A program made the translations under genes and the position numbers. From RBC038 sp041390625 (lineage in GTDB: Bacteria > Chloroflexota > Dehalococcoidia > UBA2979): a stretch of DNA of 64,000 nt. Numbering within the stretch: the stretch's first letter is position 1; the number at the start of each line of letters is the position of its first letter. The notes under the pieces are model-generated. The model saw only the letters and a program-made list of their open reading frames with translations. It made no database searches and was not told where the DNA came from. Below are positions 1 through 7,684 of the stretch, piece by piece. Location of the stretch: the NCBI GenBank assembly GCA_041390625.1, contig JAWKPM010000009.1, positions 116,939-180,938 of the forward strand, written 5' to 3'.

Positions 1-303
1 CGCCGCCAACGGACGCTCCTCCTCAACGACCGTGCGCTGCACGACGACGAGCAGGTGCGCGGGCGGTGTCACCCCGAGCGCCGCGAAGTGCGACCGGGTC
101 ACGCGCGCGACCGTTCCGCGCAACCGCCGGCCGCGCTGCCCGTTCACGTCCGCCGCGACCGCCGGCCGCCACGGCCGCACGCGAGCAGCCACCGCGCGGC
201 GAACCGCTGAGAGCTGCCTGCGGCACCAGGTCCATGCGCTCGCAAACGGCGACGCGATCCGCGACGCCACACGACGGCCTCGTCTCCTCTTTCTGCTGGC
301 CAT
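1..303 (-). CDS. Arg-rich protein of unknown function (3' part beyond the window)
   Basis: An open frame runs from ATG at 303 to the window edge (101 codons seen, no stop). A strong Shine-Dalgarno, AAGGGAG, sits just upstream of the ATG, and the gene follows a small membrane-protein gene on the same strand. The first 60 residues are very basic (MASRKRRRGRRVASR...). A more globular part follows with a hydrophobic strand-like segment, HLLVVVQRTVVEEERPLAA, near the edge. I do not recognise the family. Its position at the left side of a conjugative element suggests an element-encoded accessory or DNA-binding protein, but that is inference. Confidence 0.55.
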   Translation of the reverse strand, partial: MASRKRRRGRRVASRIASPFASAWTWCRRQLSAVRRAVAARVRPWRPAVAADVNGQRGRRLRGTVARVTRSHFAALGVTPPAHLLVVVQRTVVEEERPLAA

Positions 304-337
304 CCGACTCTCCCTTCCTGTCTGCTTGGTCCCCGAC

Positions 338-463
338 TCACCCGAGCGGGGCGACCTTCAGTGCGATCACCGCGAACGACATCGCCAGGCACACCACCGC
401 GGCGAGCCGCACTGCCGGCGCCTGGCGTCGATCGCGTTTCCACCTGCCGTTGAACCGGTCCAA
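338..463 (-). CDS. Small single-pass membrane protein, 41 aa
   Basis: The start is taken as TTG at 463 because an AAGGGAG ribosome-binding site lies 6 nt upstream; no in-frame ATG or GTG fits that site. The product has a basic N-terminus (DRFNGRWKRDRR) and one hydrophobic segment of about 20 residues (VRLAAVVCLAMSFAVIALKV) near the C-terminus, so it is probably a C-tail-anchored or single-span inner-membrane peptide. The stop is 35 bp from the start of the next minus-strand gene, so the two are probably co-transcribed. Function is unknown. The alternative is chance, but a good SD and a clean hydrophobic helix favour a real gene. Confidence 0.5.
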   Translation of the reverse strand: MDRFNGRWKRDRRQAPAVRLAAVVCLAMSFAVIALKVAPLG

Positions 464-488
464 GTCCGTCTCCCTTCTGGCACAGAGA

Positions 489-518
489 AGCCCCGTGGCA
501 TGAGGGCCGTGCGGGGCT
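489..518 (-). other. Possible RNA hairpin in the leader of the small membrane-protein gene
   Basis: AGCCCCG (489-495) pairs perfectly with CGGGGCT (512-518) across a 16-nt loop. It lies 12 bp upstream of the SD for the TTG start at 463 and has no U-tract, so it is not an obvious terminator. It could affect translation or be incidental in this GC-rich DNA. Confidence 0.25.
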
Positions 519-582
519 GCTCCGCCGGCGACCACGACTGCATGAACCCGCGCGCGATGCCGTAGCTCGCACTCAGGAGTGC

Positions 583-894
583 TCAGGTCCTGGTCTCCGC
601 TTCATCTGTCCGTGGCGAACCCGCCTGTGCTGGTCCGCGTCTGCGTCTTCCTGCTCTGTCGTCCTCCTCTTCCGGTCGAACGTCGCCGTCCGATGTCTTG
701 CTTCCGTTCGTCTCGCTGCTGGTGCACCTCCTCTTCTGCCTCGTCGTTCTGGATTGACCTGTTCGCTCGGTTCGACGCCTGGTGCGGAGAGCGCCGCTCG
801 TTTCCTCGATGAGGGTGATCCGTCTCGGTGTCTCGGATGAGCGGTCCGTGTCGGTTTCTCTGCTCCTTGGAGTGGCGGTACCGACGAAACGCAC
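583..894 (-). CDS. Possible low-complexity hydrophilic protein, 103 aa (doubtful)
   Basis: This frame opens with GTG at 894, about 29 bp after the last unit of the leftward GGAACG array (923-981). That is nearly the distance seen between the second array and tadB. The protein would be hydrophilic, rich in Arg, Thr, Ser, Glu and Asp (for example VRPEEEDDRAGRRRR), with no recognisable domain. No Shine-Dalgarno is seen and third-position GC bias is weak. The minus strand here is unusually purine-rich, so it could instead be an untranslated leader or another functional site such as oriT. Only the position after the array supports coding. Confidence 0.22.
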   Translation of the reverse strand: MRFVGTATPRSRETDTDRSSETPRRITLIEETSGALRTRRRTERTGQSRTTRQKRRCTSSETNGSKTSDGDVRPEEEDDRAGRRRRGPAQAGSPRTDEAETRT

Positions 895-922
895 TGCTTA
901 CGGGCGGGAGGCTACGCCGGCC

Positions 923-981
923 CGTTCACACAGCGTTCCCGCTGCGTTCACTGGGAGTTCCAAACGTTCCAAAATCGTTCC
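923..981 (-). repeat. GGAACG repeat array A (leftward arm)
   Basis: Read on the minus strand, six GGAAC/TGAAC units begin at 981, 970, 961, 950, 939 and 928, with periods 11, 9, 11, 11 and 11 bp. Linkers share words with arrays at 7561 and 18611, for example a TTTGGAAC junction and CAGTGAACGCAGC. Such helically phased direct repeats suit cooperative binding of a regulator on one DNA face. The array points toward the minus-strand genes at the left edge. Confidence 0.75.
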
Positions 982-1063
982 AACTTCCCGGCCGGCCCGC
1001 CGGTCGCGGGACAGCCGCGAACCCCACCGCAGCACCCCTCGGCAACCTGGGAGCCCGGCTTGA

Positions 1064-1099
1064 GGAACGATTGGAACGATTTAGGAACGAAAATGAACG
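1064..1099 (+). repeat. GGAACG repeat array A (rightward arm)
   Basis: Four units on the plus strand begin at 1064, 1073, 1084 and 1094 (TGAACG), periods 9, 11 and 10 bp. This arm diverges from the minus-strand arm that ends 82 bp away, so 923-1099 looks like a two-directional control region. No convincing plus-strand gene follows before the convergent lipoprotein gene ends at 1440. Confidence 0.65.
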
Positions 1100-1439
1100 C
1101 GGATATTTGGTATCTGGTCTGCCTGAACGGGCTTGCACGGGAGGCCTTGCTCGCCGCGAGCCAGCCCATCACGCCGCGCCCCGCAGCCGTTCGAAGCCAG
1201 CTCGCGCTGGCCGTTCCTCGATGGAGCGATCGTGTCGTCAGCTGCTCATGACGCAGCGGAGCAGGTTGGCGTGTTGGAGAGCCGCCGACGTCCGCCGGGG
1301 ATCAATGGGCGAGCCTCGTCGTGGATCGCGTCGCTGTCGGGGGTGTGCGACCTCCAACGTCCTCGCGCCCGATCGCTCTAGCTCCCTCCAGCGACGAATG
1401 AAAGCGTTGTGCGTCTGCGCAGCACGAGGCCGACGCGCA
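1100..1439. other. Intergenic stretch without a convincing gene
   Basis: Plus-strand frames here are short, Arg/Ser/Pro-rich and lack ribosome-binding sites. The stretch separates the rightward GGAACG arm from the 3' end of the minus-strand lipoprotein gene. I see no RNA gene or clear terminator. Confidence 0.4.
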
Positions 1440-2705
1440 TCAGCCCCCACCGCCAGTCCGAGGCCAGCGCAGGTCGAGGACGAAACAGCCCCAGTCCGGT
1501 CCGGCCGTCGCGACGATCGCCCACCGGCCCTCACGCGGTAGGACGAACGACGAAATCCACGAGGCGTCGCCTCGTTCGCTCGTCTCGGGGTTGATCCCGT
1601 AGACCGCGTACGGGTAGTGCACGTAAGTGTGGCGGGGATCGTCGAGGAGCGTCGCCCGGATAGCGAGGATCCGGTCCATGCGGCGCACGTCCTCCGGCTG
1701 GTGCAGCGGTGTGAACGCGGTCTTCATTCCGGGGACATCTGGTCGCCATTGTGACTCATACTCGAGGCCATAGAACACGAACTCGCCCGACCGGCGCGGG
1801 TACGTCCCGTCAACGCAGCGTCGCTCATCGAAGCCGGCGATCGGTGTGGGAGGGGTTGGCGTAGAGTACGGGAGCGGCTGTGTGAAGAACGCCGACGGCA
1901 ACTCATCCGGTGGCGGCGCGGCGGGATAGAGCGCGCCTGCAGCCTCGATCTCCTCGATGCTCGCGCCGTGCCTTGCCCAGCTCAACGGCGCCGGGGCGTC
2001 GACCACGAAGCAGCCCCACTGCGGACCGGCGGTCACCGCGACGAGCCAGCGACCCTCGAGCGGCAGCGTGACCGGCACGACGTAGCGCACGTGCTGTGCA
2101 GAAGCGGCCGGCGAGCCCCCGTCCACCTCGATGACATGAGTCGCCGCCTCGCCGGCCAGGTAGGTCGCTCGTAGCAGTAGCGGGTGCCGAAGTCCTCGCC
2201 CGTGCAGCGCCTCGCCGTTCACGGGCATCAGTTGCCACTCGAAGCGCGTGTTCCAGCGAGACGTATCGAGCACCCAGTCGTTCGAGCGGGCGATGCGTAC
2301 CTCGTCGAACTCACGCCCGACCTCGACGCAGTGCGGCTCGGCCGAGCCCGGGACCCCCTCGAACGACCGCGGCAGACCGCCGGTGTAGGCATGGTTTCCG
2401 AGCCAGCGCGGTCCTTCGGCCTCAGCGGCCTCGATGCTCGGCGGCGGGATACGCGTGATCTCGAGTTGGCCACCGCCACCTTCGATCTCGAAGTAGGGCG
2501 TCACCTCGTACAACTCCTCGAGCGAAGGCTGCGGCGCGGGCGTCCACTCGGGATGAGGAGTGATCTCGACGGTTGGCGCGACGGGCGAGGTCGACGTTGG
2601 CGCCGCGGCGGCCTCGACGGTCGCAGTCGACGTCGAGTTATCGCCACCGGCACTGCACGCAGCCAGCAGCAGCGCGAGGAGGACAGTTGGGGACACCCGT
2701 CTCAT
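1440..2705 (-). CDS. Secreted lipoprotein with two internal repeats, 421 aa
   Basis: The start is ATG at 2705 with a short SD (GGAG); it gives a classical lipoprotein signal (MRRVSPTVLLALLLAACSAG, lipobox LAAC). A Ser/Thr/Ala/Pro-rich linker follows, then two homologous halves. Each half ends with the same block: EGRWLVAVTAGPQWGCFVVD in the first and EGRWAIVATAGPDWGCFVLD at the C-terminus, each with a single Cys that could pair or bind a ligand. The protein should be anchored outside the membrane. No family is recognised. It is the first gene left of the SARP regulator, on the same strand but separated from it by 343 bp, so it may have its own promoter. Confidence 0.8.
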   Translation of the reverse strand: MRRVSPTVLLALLLAACSAGGDNSTSTATVEAAAAPTSTSPVAPTVEITPHPEWTPAPQPSLEELYEVTPYFEIEGGGGQLEITRIPPPSIEAAEAEGPRWLGNHAYTGGLPRSFEGVPGSAEPHCVEVGREFDEVRIARSNDWVLDTSRWNTRFEWQLMPVNGEALHGRGLRHPLLLRATYLAGEAATHVIEVDGGSPAASAQHVRYVVPVTLPLEGRWLVAVTAGPQWGCFVVDAPAPLSWARHGASIEEIEAAGALYPAAPPPDELPSAFFTQPLPYSTPTPPTPIAGFDERRCVDGTYPRRSGEFVFYGLEYESQWRPDVPGMKTAFTPLHQPEDVRRMDRILAIRATLLDDPRHTYVHYPYAVYGINPETSERGDASWISSFVLPREGRWAIVATAGPDWGCFVLDLRWPRTGGGG

Positions 2706-3048
2706 GGCTCCGACTCTAAGCAGCCAGGCCAACGCAAGCACTACCCGACACAGAGGCTCTAGATCGGCGTGGCGCATCACAAGCCTTGGACCGAGCCACG
2801 ATGGTGAGCACGATGAAAGCCACAAACCCGACGAGGTGGACCAGCGCCTCCTTCTGAGGCGTCACGCGCCGCACCTTCCGCGAATTCACTCAGGCTCCCG
2901 ACGCGAACGACCGGTGACGCCAATGATGCCCCCCGGAACAGGCGCCGCGGAGTACGCCACCTTGGCAAGCGCTATGGCTGTCCACCGCGCGATGAGCGTT
3001 GGGGTACAGGCCCCCCAATAGTGGGTGAACCACGAGCCTTGCGGCTGC
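2706..3048. other. Intergenic region between lipoprotein and SARP genes
   Basis: 343 bp without a convincing gene. A minus-strand frame overlapping the end of the SARP gene was considered and rejected. The promoter of the lipoprotein gene is expected here, but I cannot place it with confidence. Confidence 0.4.
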
Positions 3049-3828
3049 CTACACCGAGGATCGCCTTGCCAGTAGGGGCGCAACAAGCGCGCGCATCGCC
3101 TCCGATGGCTCAACAGCTAGCGCCTGGCGCATGCGCTGACGGAAGTCGAGGTAAGAGCGGGCCGCCTGCGCCTGGTTCCCCTCGGACATCTGCAGCTCGA
3201 TCAGCACGCGAGCCGCGCTCTCGCGAAGCGGGTCGACGCGCAACGCCTCGTAGGCTGTGGTGAGCGCAGGGATCACGCTGCCGGCACTCGCGAGCTGCCG
3301 CGCGTACGCCTCGAGCGCGTGCAGGAAGAGATCTTGGAGGCGAGCTCGCTCGAAGATCACCCAGTCGTCCTCCCAGCCGGGCAGAAGCTCGAGCACCAGA
3401 CTGTCGAGGTCGATGGGTTCCCGTGGCGGTTCAGAACTCGCCGCCACTCGCACTGCCAGGCTCTCCAGTTCCCACGCGTCCACGCTCACGCCGGGTGCGA
3501 TGGTCAGGGTGGTCGCGTCTGCGGCCAGCACGGGCGGACCGGTCGCGCGCAAGCGGGCGAGCGTGGCGCGCAGGCTGCCGGTCGCGCTCGCGGTGTCGAG
3601 GTGCGGCGTGAGCAGCGTCGCCGCGCGCGCACGGCTGATGCCGCGGCGGTAGAGGGCTACGAGCGCTACCAGGCGGCGCGCCCCTCTCGGGATGTCGCGA
3701 GTGACGCCGTCCTCGCTGACGGAGAAGGCACCAAGCAGCGAGACGCGGAGGGCCGATGCGCGGCTTCGCGTTGTGCGGGCGTTGCGGACCCGCTGGGGCG
3801 CCCCCTCGGCCGGGGCATCCACGCGCAC
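3049..3828 (-). CDS. SARP-type transcriptional activator (wHTH plus BTAD), 259 aa
   Basis: The start is GTG at 3828 with GGGGAG just upstream. After a basic N-terminal stretch, an OmpR-like winged helix begins near residue 27 (LRVSLLGAFSVSEDG) and includes ARRLVALVALY and SLRATLARLR. A bacterial transcriptional activation domain follows (PGWEDDWVIFERARLQDLFL ... LRVDPLRESAARVLIELQ ... AQAARSYLDFRQRMRQAL). Length and order match small SARPs such as DnrI/RedD, which bind direct heptamer repeats spaced by whole helical turns. The gene diverges from the Tad pilus operon across a 300-bp region carrying such repeats. It is therefore a strong candidate for activator of that operon and of itself; this is inference. 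Confidence 0.9.
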   Translation of the reverse strand: MRVDAPAEGAPQRVRNARTTRSRASALRVSLLGAFSVSEDGVTRDIPRGARRLVALVALYRRGISRARAATLLTPHLDTASATGSLRATLARLRATGPPVLAADATTLTIAPGVSVDAWELESLAVRVAASSEPPREPIDLDSLVLELLPGWEDDWVIFERARLQDLFLHALEAYARQLASAGSVIPALTTAYEALRVDPLRESAARVLIELQMSEGNQAQAARSYLDFRQRMRQALAVEPSEAMRALVAPLLARRSSV

Positions 3829-3944
3829 GGCACTCCCCCGCCTGGGCCGCGCCCGCCGCTGGGAGGAGGGCCATCGCGGCCGTTGTCGTGAGTCATAACA
3901 CGTAGCGCTGTCGCGCCGCCACTCACGGGATTCTCAGCGGCGAG

Positions 3945-4106
3945 CGTTGCAGCCAGCGCTGAAACCCGTTGCAGATCGCGAAACAAATCCGAGCCCTGCG
4001 CCGAACCTGTTTCGCCCACTCTCGCGCACACGCCAGCCCGTGGCGAATGCGGTGACGCACCGCCCGCAGCCGGTGATCGCGCCGATCTGTTTCGCCGGTT
4101 GCAACG
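3945..4106. promoter_or_regulatory. Candidate SARP-operator region in the divergent promoter
   Basis: A composite motif CGTTGCA-N4-GCGAAACA is at 3967-3985. Its inverted copy at 4088-4106 matches in 15 of 19 positions, with all mismatches in the central 4 bp. A related CGTTGCA lies at 3945, exactly 22 bp before the one at 3967 (two helical turns), and another TGTTTCGC is near 4009. The region lies between the SARP gene (start 3828) and the pilus operon (start 4129). SARPs are known to bind direct heptamers 11 or 22 bp apart, so binding by this SARP is plausible. Confidence 0.55.
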
Positions 4107-4128
4107 CCCGCTTCGTAGCGTGCGCGCC

Positions 4129-4413
4129 ATGTCGCAGCGCTCGCGTTCCCTGGTCGACTGGCTGCTGTTGCGAGCGTGGGTCGAGCCGGACCACGAGCAG
4201 CCGCTGCGTGTGGTCGTGAAGCACCCGGACGACCCGTCGGGCGCGCCCGCGCCCGAGGAAGCGTTCGCCGATGCGGACGGCGCCGCCTCCTTCGTGCGTG
4301 GCTGGCTGCAAAACCTCCTGCATCGCTGGGAGGCCGGGGAGCGGTCCACACCGGAGCGGCGCTGGGGACCGGACGACGGCGACGACGTAACGGGCGACGA
4401 AGCGGAGGGCTAA
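4129..4413 (+). CDS. Acidic hypothetical protein at the head of the pilus operon, 94 aa
   Basis: ATG at 4129 begins MSQRSRSLVDWLLLRAWVEP; the longer in-frame start at 4099 would overlap the operator repeats. The middle resembles a short beta-rich segment (QPLRVVVKHPDDPSG), followed by a helix with FVRGWLQNLLHRWE and an acidic tail (DDGDDVTGDEAEG). I do not recognise the family. It is the first plus-strand gene after the divergent promoter, and the CpaB-like gene starts 6 bp later, so it is in the pilus operon. A small adaptor or regulator is possible but unsupported. Confidence 0.65.
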   Translation: MSQRSRSLVDWLLLRAWVEPDHEQPLRVVVKHPDDPSGAPAPEEAFADADGAASFVRGWLQNLLHRWEAGERSTPERRWGPDDGDDVTGDEAEG

Positions 4414-4418
4414 GGCAG

Positions 4419-5108
4419 ATGGCGGCGGGAACCTCCCGAGGCAGACTGCGCCCGATCGCGCTCCCTCGCGTGGACGTTCGCCTGCTGGCGGGCCTGCTGC
4501 TGGTGGCCGTCGCCGTGGCCGGCGGCATCACGCTCTGGCGGCAGGCGCAGATCACCGCGCCTGTCGTCGTCGCCGTCCGCGACATCCCGGCCGGCCAAGT
4601 GATCGAGAGCGGCGATCTCGGGCTTGCCGACGCGCGCCTCGAGGGTCCACTCGCCTCGCTGGCCTTCGGCGAAGCGGAGCTGGCGTCGATCGTGGGCCGC
4701 ACCGCGACCGCGCCGATTCATGCTGGCGCACTCGTGCTCCGCGCCGATCTGGGCAGCGGCCCGGTGATCGGGCCGAACGACGTAGCGGTCACGGTTCCCG
4801 TGAAGGCCGACGCCGTATACGCCCGGCTGCGACGCGGGGACGAGGTCGCCGTGATGGCGACGAGCGACAAGGGGAAGCCGCAGAGCCTGACGGTCGCGCT
4901 GCTGGAGCGCGCCACAGTCTACGACGTCGCGATCGAGTCCTCTCGCGTCTCGTTGGGCGGCGGCAGCGACGAGCAGGACGGCCGCCTCACCAACGTCACG
5001 CTGCTGATCCCGCGCTCCGAGGCGGAGCGGGTCGCGCACGCGGTGGTGAACGCGGAGCTCACGCTGCTCTTGCTCGCGCCCGCGCAGTCCGGCGGGAGCC
5101 AGCCGTGA
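4419..5108 (+). CDS. cpaB: CpaB/RcpC-like Flp pilus assembly protein (SAF domain), 229 aa
   Basis: ATG at 4419 has GGAGGGC upstream. A membrane anchor lies at about residues 22-40 (LLAGLLLVAVAVAGGITLW), followed by a SAF domain typical of CpaB (APVVVAVRDIPAGQVIESGD). The conserved RcpC-like block comes next (IGPNDVAVTVPVKADAVYARLRRGDEV). CpaB is a periplasmic or cell-envelope component of Tad pilus machines. The gene overlaps the next (cpaE) by 4 bp. Length is a little short of proteobacterial CpaB, which is common in bacteria without an outer-membrane secretin. No secretin gene is seen in this operon. Confidence 0.88.
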   Translation: MAAGTSRGRLRPIALPRVDVRLLAGLLLVAVAVAGGITLWRQAQITAPVVVAVRDIPAGQVIESGDLGLADARLEGPLASLAFGEAELASIVGRTATAPIHAGALVLRADLGSGPVIGPNDVAVTVPVKADAVYARLRRGDEVAVMATSDKGKPQSLTVALLERATVYDVAIESSRVSLGGGSDEQDGRLTNVTLLIPRSEAERVAHAVVNAELTLLLLAPAQSGGSQP

Positions 5109-6277
5109 CCGCTCCCGGCGACTCCGCGGTGCGAGTGCTGCTGGCGGTCGGCGACCGCGACCTTGAGCGCCGGCTGACCCGTGAGCTCGCCACCGCGGGC
5201 ATTGCCATCGCCGCACGCTGTCTGGACGGACCGAGCCTGCTCGAGCGCGCCGCGGGGGCTGGCGTCGATGTCGTGCTGGCCTCCGCGGACCTGCACCGGC
5301 TCACCAACTCGACGCTGGCGGCGCTGCGCGAGCGGCGGCTGCCGGTCGTGCTGCTGGCGGCCGATGCCGACGACGCGGAGCGGCTCGCGGCGCTGGCGCG
5401 CGTGCTGCCCGCGTCGTCCAGCGGCGCGATCATCGCGGCCGCGCTCCGGCAGGCGGAGTCTCGCGGCGCCCACTTCGCAGGCCTAGAGGACGACCGGGCG
5501 TCGAGCGCGAGCGAGCAGGAGCACGAACGCGACGGCCGCGTGATCGTCGTCGCCAGCGGCAAGGGTGCGCCTGGCAAGACCACGGTCGCGATCGCGCTGG
5601 CCTCGCTGCTCGCTGCCGACGGGTCACACGTGACCCTGCTCGACGCGGACCTGCGGGGCGGCAACGTCGCGCCCTACCTGGACCTCGATCCGCGGCGCGG
5701 GCTGGTGGGCCTCACGGCCTCGGGTGGGCGGCTCGGCGACGAGCTGCAGCGCGGCCCCGGGTTCATGGTGCTGGCGGGGGTGGAGCGTCCCGAACTCGCA
5801 GCGGGTTTGCGCGAGGAGACGCTGAGCGCGCTCGTGGCGGCCCTGCGCGAGCGGTGCGACGCGGTGGTTGTGGATCTCGGCGTGCCGGCGGAGCCGGCGC
5901 TGCTGCGCGCGGCGGACGAGGTGCTGCTGGTCACCGGCGCCGACCTCGTCTCCGTGTGGAACGCGCGCATTGCGCTGCGGGCGATCCGCGAGCACATCGG
6001 CGGCGACGCGCTGTCGGCCGTCGTCAACCGCCGCGAGGGGCGCGAGCACTACGACCGTGAGGAGATCGAGCGGGCGCTGGGCATGCCGGTTCTGGGCGTC
6101 GTGCGCGAGGACCGCAAGGCGGCGCGCCGGGCGATCGCGAAGCAGATTCCGCTGTGCGAGGCCGGCGGCAGGGCCGCGCGCGACCTGCGGAGCCTCGCCG
6201 CGGAGCTCGGGCCGGCGAAGCGCGCCGCGCACGTCGCGCTGCCGTCCGCCGAGCGGGCGCTGGCGGGGGAACGCTGA
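5105..6277 (+). CDS. cpaE: CpaE/TadZ-like pilus localisation ATPase (MinD/ParA family), 390 aa
   Basis: GTG at 5105 overlaps the cpaB stop. Residues 1-130 look like a degenerate receiver domain (VRVLLAVGDRDLERRLTREL ... VDVVLASADLHRL). From about residue 146 comes a MinD-like ATPase with deviant Walker A VIVVASGKGAPGKTTVA, the A' motif TLLDADLRGGN and a later VVVDLGVP. TadZ/CpaE proteins place Tad pilus machinery at the pole by ATP-dependent dimerisation. The receiver-like part lacks an obvious complete acidic pocket, as is usual for CpaE. The cpaF gene follows after 2 bp. Confidence 0.9.
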   Translation: MTAPGDSAVRVLLAVGDRDLERRLTRELATAGIAIAARCLDGPSLLERAAGAGVDVVLASADLHRLTNSTLAALRERRLPVVLLAADADDAERLAALARVLPASSSGAIIAAALRQAESRGAHFAGLEDDRASSASEQEHERDGRVIVVASGKGAPGKTTVAIALASLLAADGSHVTLLDADLRGGNVAPYLDLDPRRGLVGLTASGGRLGDELQRGPGFMVLAGVERPELAAGLREETLSALVAALRERCDAVVVDLGVPAEPALLRAADEVLLVTGADLVSVWNARIALRAIREHIGGDALSAVVNRREGREHYDREEIERALGMPVLGVVREDRKAARRAIAKQIPLCEAGGRAARDLRSLAAELGPAKRAAHVALPSAERALAGER

Positions 6278-6279
6278 CG

Positions 6280-7551
6280 GTGGCCGGCGCGATCACACTC
6301 GACGAGCGCGAACGCGCGATCCGCGCCGAGGTGCAGGCGGAGCTGCGGCGCCTGCTCGACGTCGAGGCGCTGCTCGCTCCGGGACCGGGGGAGTTCGAGG
6401 AAGCGCGACGCCTGGTCTCGGAGCGCATCACCGCGGCCAACCGCCGCGCGGCGACGCTCGGCGAGCCGCCGCTCGGGGAACCCGAGGCGCTCGCGCGCCG
6501 CATCCTCGACGAGCTGCTGGGCCTGGGCCCGCTGCAGCCACTGCTCGACGACCCCGCGGTCGAGGAGATCATCGTCAACGGTCCGCAGCGCGTCTTCGCG
6601 ATCGCCGGCGGGCGCAAGCGGCTGACCGACGTCCTCTTCGAGGACGACGACCAGCTCCTCCAGCTGGTGCGGCGCGCGATCGGCCCGCTCGGCCGCCGCC
6701 TCGACGAGACCAGTCCGATGGTCGACGCACGGCTCGCCGACGGCTCGCGCCTGAACGCCGTGATCCCGCCGCTCACCTCCGGTTCGACCCACGTCACGAT
6801 CCGCAAGTTCCTGCTGCGGGCGCGCACGCTCGACGACCTGGTCGCCCTCGAGACGCTCACCCCGGAGGCGGCCGCCTTCCTGGAGGCCTCGGTGCGCGGG
6901 GGCTTGAACATGCTGATCTCGGGCGGCACCGGCAGCGGCAAGACCACCTGCCTGAACGCCCTCGGCGCCGCGATCTCGGGCCTCGACGAGCGCGTCGTCA
7001 CCATCGAGGAGACGGCCGAGCTCCAGCTCGAGTCCGTGCTGCCGGACTGCGTCGCGCTGCAGGCGCGCCTCGCCAACGTCGAGGGGGCTGGCGGGATTGC
7101 GATCCGCTCGCTGGTGAAGAACGCGCTGCGCATGCGCCCGACGCGGATCGTCGTCGGCGAGGTCCGCGGTCCTGAGGCGCTGGACATGCTGACGGCGATG
7201 AACTCGGGCCACGAGGGCTCGATGTGCACGATCCACGCCAACGGCCCGCGCGAGGCGCTCACCAAGCTCCGCACCTACGCGCTGATGGCGGAGGAAGCGC
7301 TGCCAGCGCAGGCGGTGACCGAAATGATCGCCGAGGCGATCCAGCTGGTCGTGCACCTGCGCATGGACAGCGCGGGGCGACGCCTCGTCTCGAGCATCCA
7401 CGAGGTCACGGGTCTGGAGGGCGACGCAGTCGCCTCGAGCGAGCTCTTCGCGCTCGAGGGCGGGCGGCTGCGCTGGACCGGGATCCGGCCTCGGCGCGAG
7501 GCGCGGCTGCTCGAGGCCGGCTACGCAGGACCGGGCAGGAGCGCCCCGTAA
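6280..7551 (+). CDS. cpaF: CpaF/TadA secretion ATPase, 423 aa
   Basis: The start is taken as GTG at 6280, 2 bp after the cpaE stop; an earlier in-frame start would overlap cpaE by over 100 bp and add only Arg-rich sequence. An N-terminal helical domain precedes a VirB11/PulE-type ATPase: Walker A ISGGTGSGKTTCLNAL (about residues 212-227), Asp box VVTIEETAELQLE, Walker B-like RIVVGEVRGPEALDML and His box GSMCTIHANGPREAL. It powers Flp pilus polymerisation at the inner membrane. A 133-bp gap with the second GGAACG array separates it from tadB, an unusual break inside a tad operon. Confidence 0.95.
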   Translation: MAGAITLDERERAIRAEVQAELRRLLDVEALLAPGPGEFEEARRLVSERITAANRRAATLGEPPLGEPEALARRILDELLGLGPLQPLLDDPAVEEIIVNGPQRVFAIAGGRKRLTDVLFEDDDQLLQLVRRAIGPLGRRLDETSPMVDARLADGSRLNAVIPPLTSGSTHVTIRKFLLRARTLDDLVALETLTPEAAAFLEASVRGGLNMLISGGTGSGKTTCLNALGAAISGLDERVVTIEETAELQLESVLPDCVALQARLANVEGAGGIAIRSLVKNALRMRPTRIVVGEVRGPEALDMLTAMNSGHEGSMCTIHANGPREALTKLRTYALMAEEALPAQAVTEMIAEAIQLVVHLRMDSAGRRLVSSIHEVTGLEGDAVASSELFALEGGRLRWTGIRPRREARLLEAGYAGPGRSAP

Positions 7552-7560
7552 TGCGTCGTG

Positions 7561-7650
7561 TGAACGAATTTGGAGCGTTTGGAGCGATTTTGGAACGCCG
7601 CAGGAACGTTTGGAACGCTCACGGAACGCAGCAGGAACTTTCCAGGAACG
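7561..7650 (+). repeat. GGAACG repeat array B, between cpaF and tadB
   Basis: Nine units (GGAAC, GGAGC or TGAAC) begin at 7561, 7572, 7581, 7592, 7603, 7612, 7623, 7634 and 7645, with periods 11, 9, 11, 11, 9, 11, 11 and 11 bp. All are on the plus strand and end 34 bp before the tadB start. The alternation of 11 and 9 keeps units on nearly the same helical face. It shares sequence and spacing with the arrays at 923-1099 and 18611-18689, so it is likely a shared operator or internal promoter control. Confidence 0.8.
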
Positions 7651-7684
7651 GCGATCGCCAGAATGCCGGTTTGAGGAGCCGCCC

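Noticed and set aside
923..1099. CRISPR array or replication-origin iterons as the meaning of the GGAACG repeats.
   Set aside because: Units are 5-6 bp with 9-11 bp periods, far too short for CRISPR; no replication initiator gene is adjacent and the same arrays precede unrelated operons, so regulation is more likely.
2886..3113. A minus-strand 75-codon frame with a short hydrophobic part (IARWTAIALAKVAYSAAPVP) after the SARP gene, considered as a small peptide.
   Set aside because: Its start lies inside the SARP gene in another frame, no ribosome-binding site is visible for a shorter start, and no family is recognised.
5868..7175. A 435-codon plus-strand frame across cpaE and cpaF.
   Set aside because: Arg/Ala-rich translation in a shifted frame of two clear genes.
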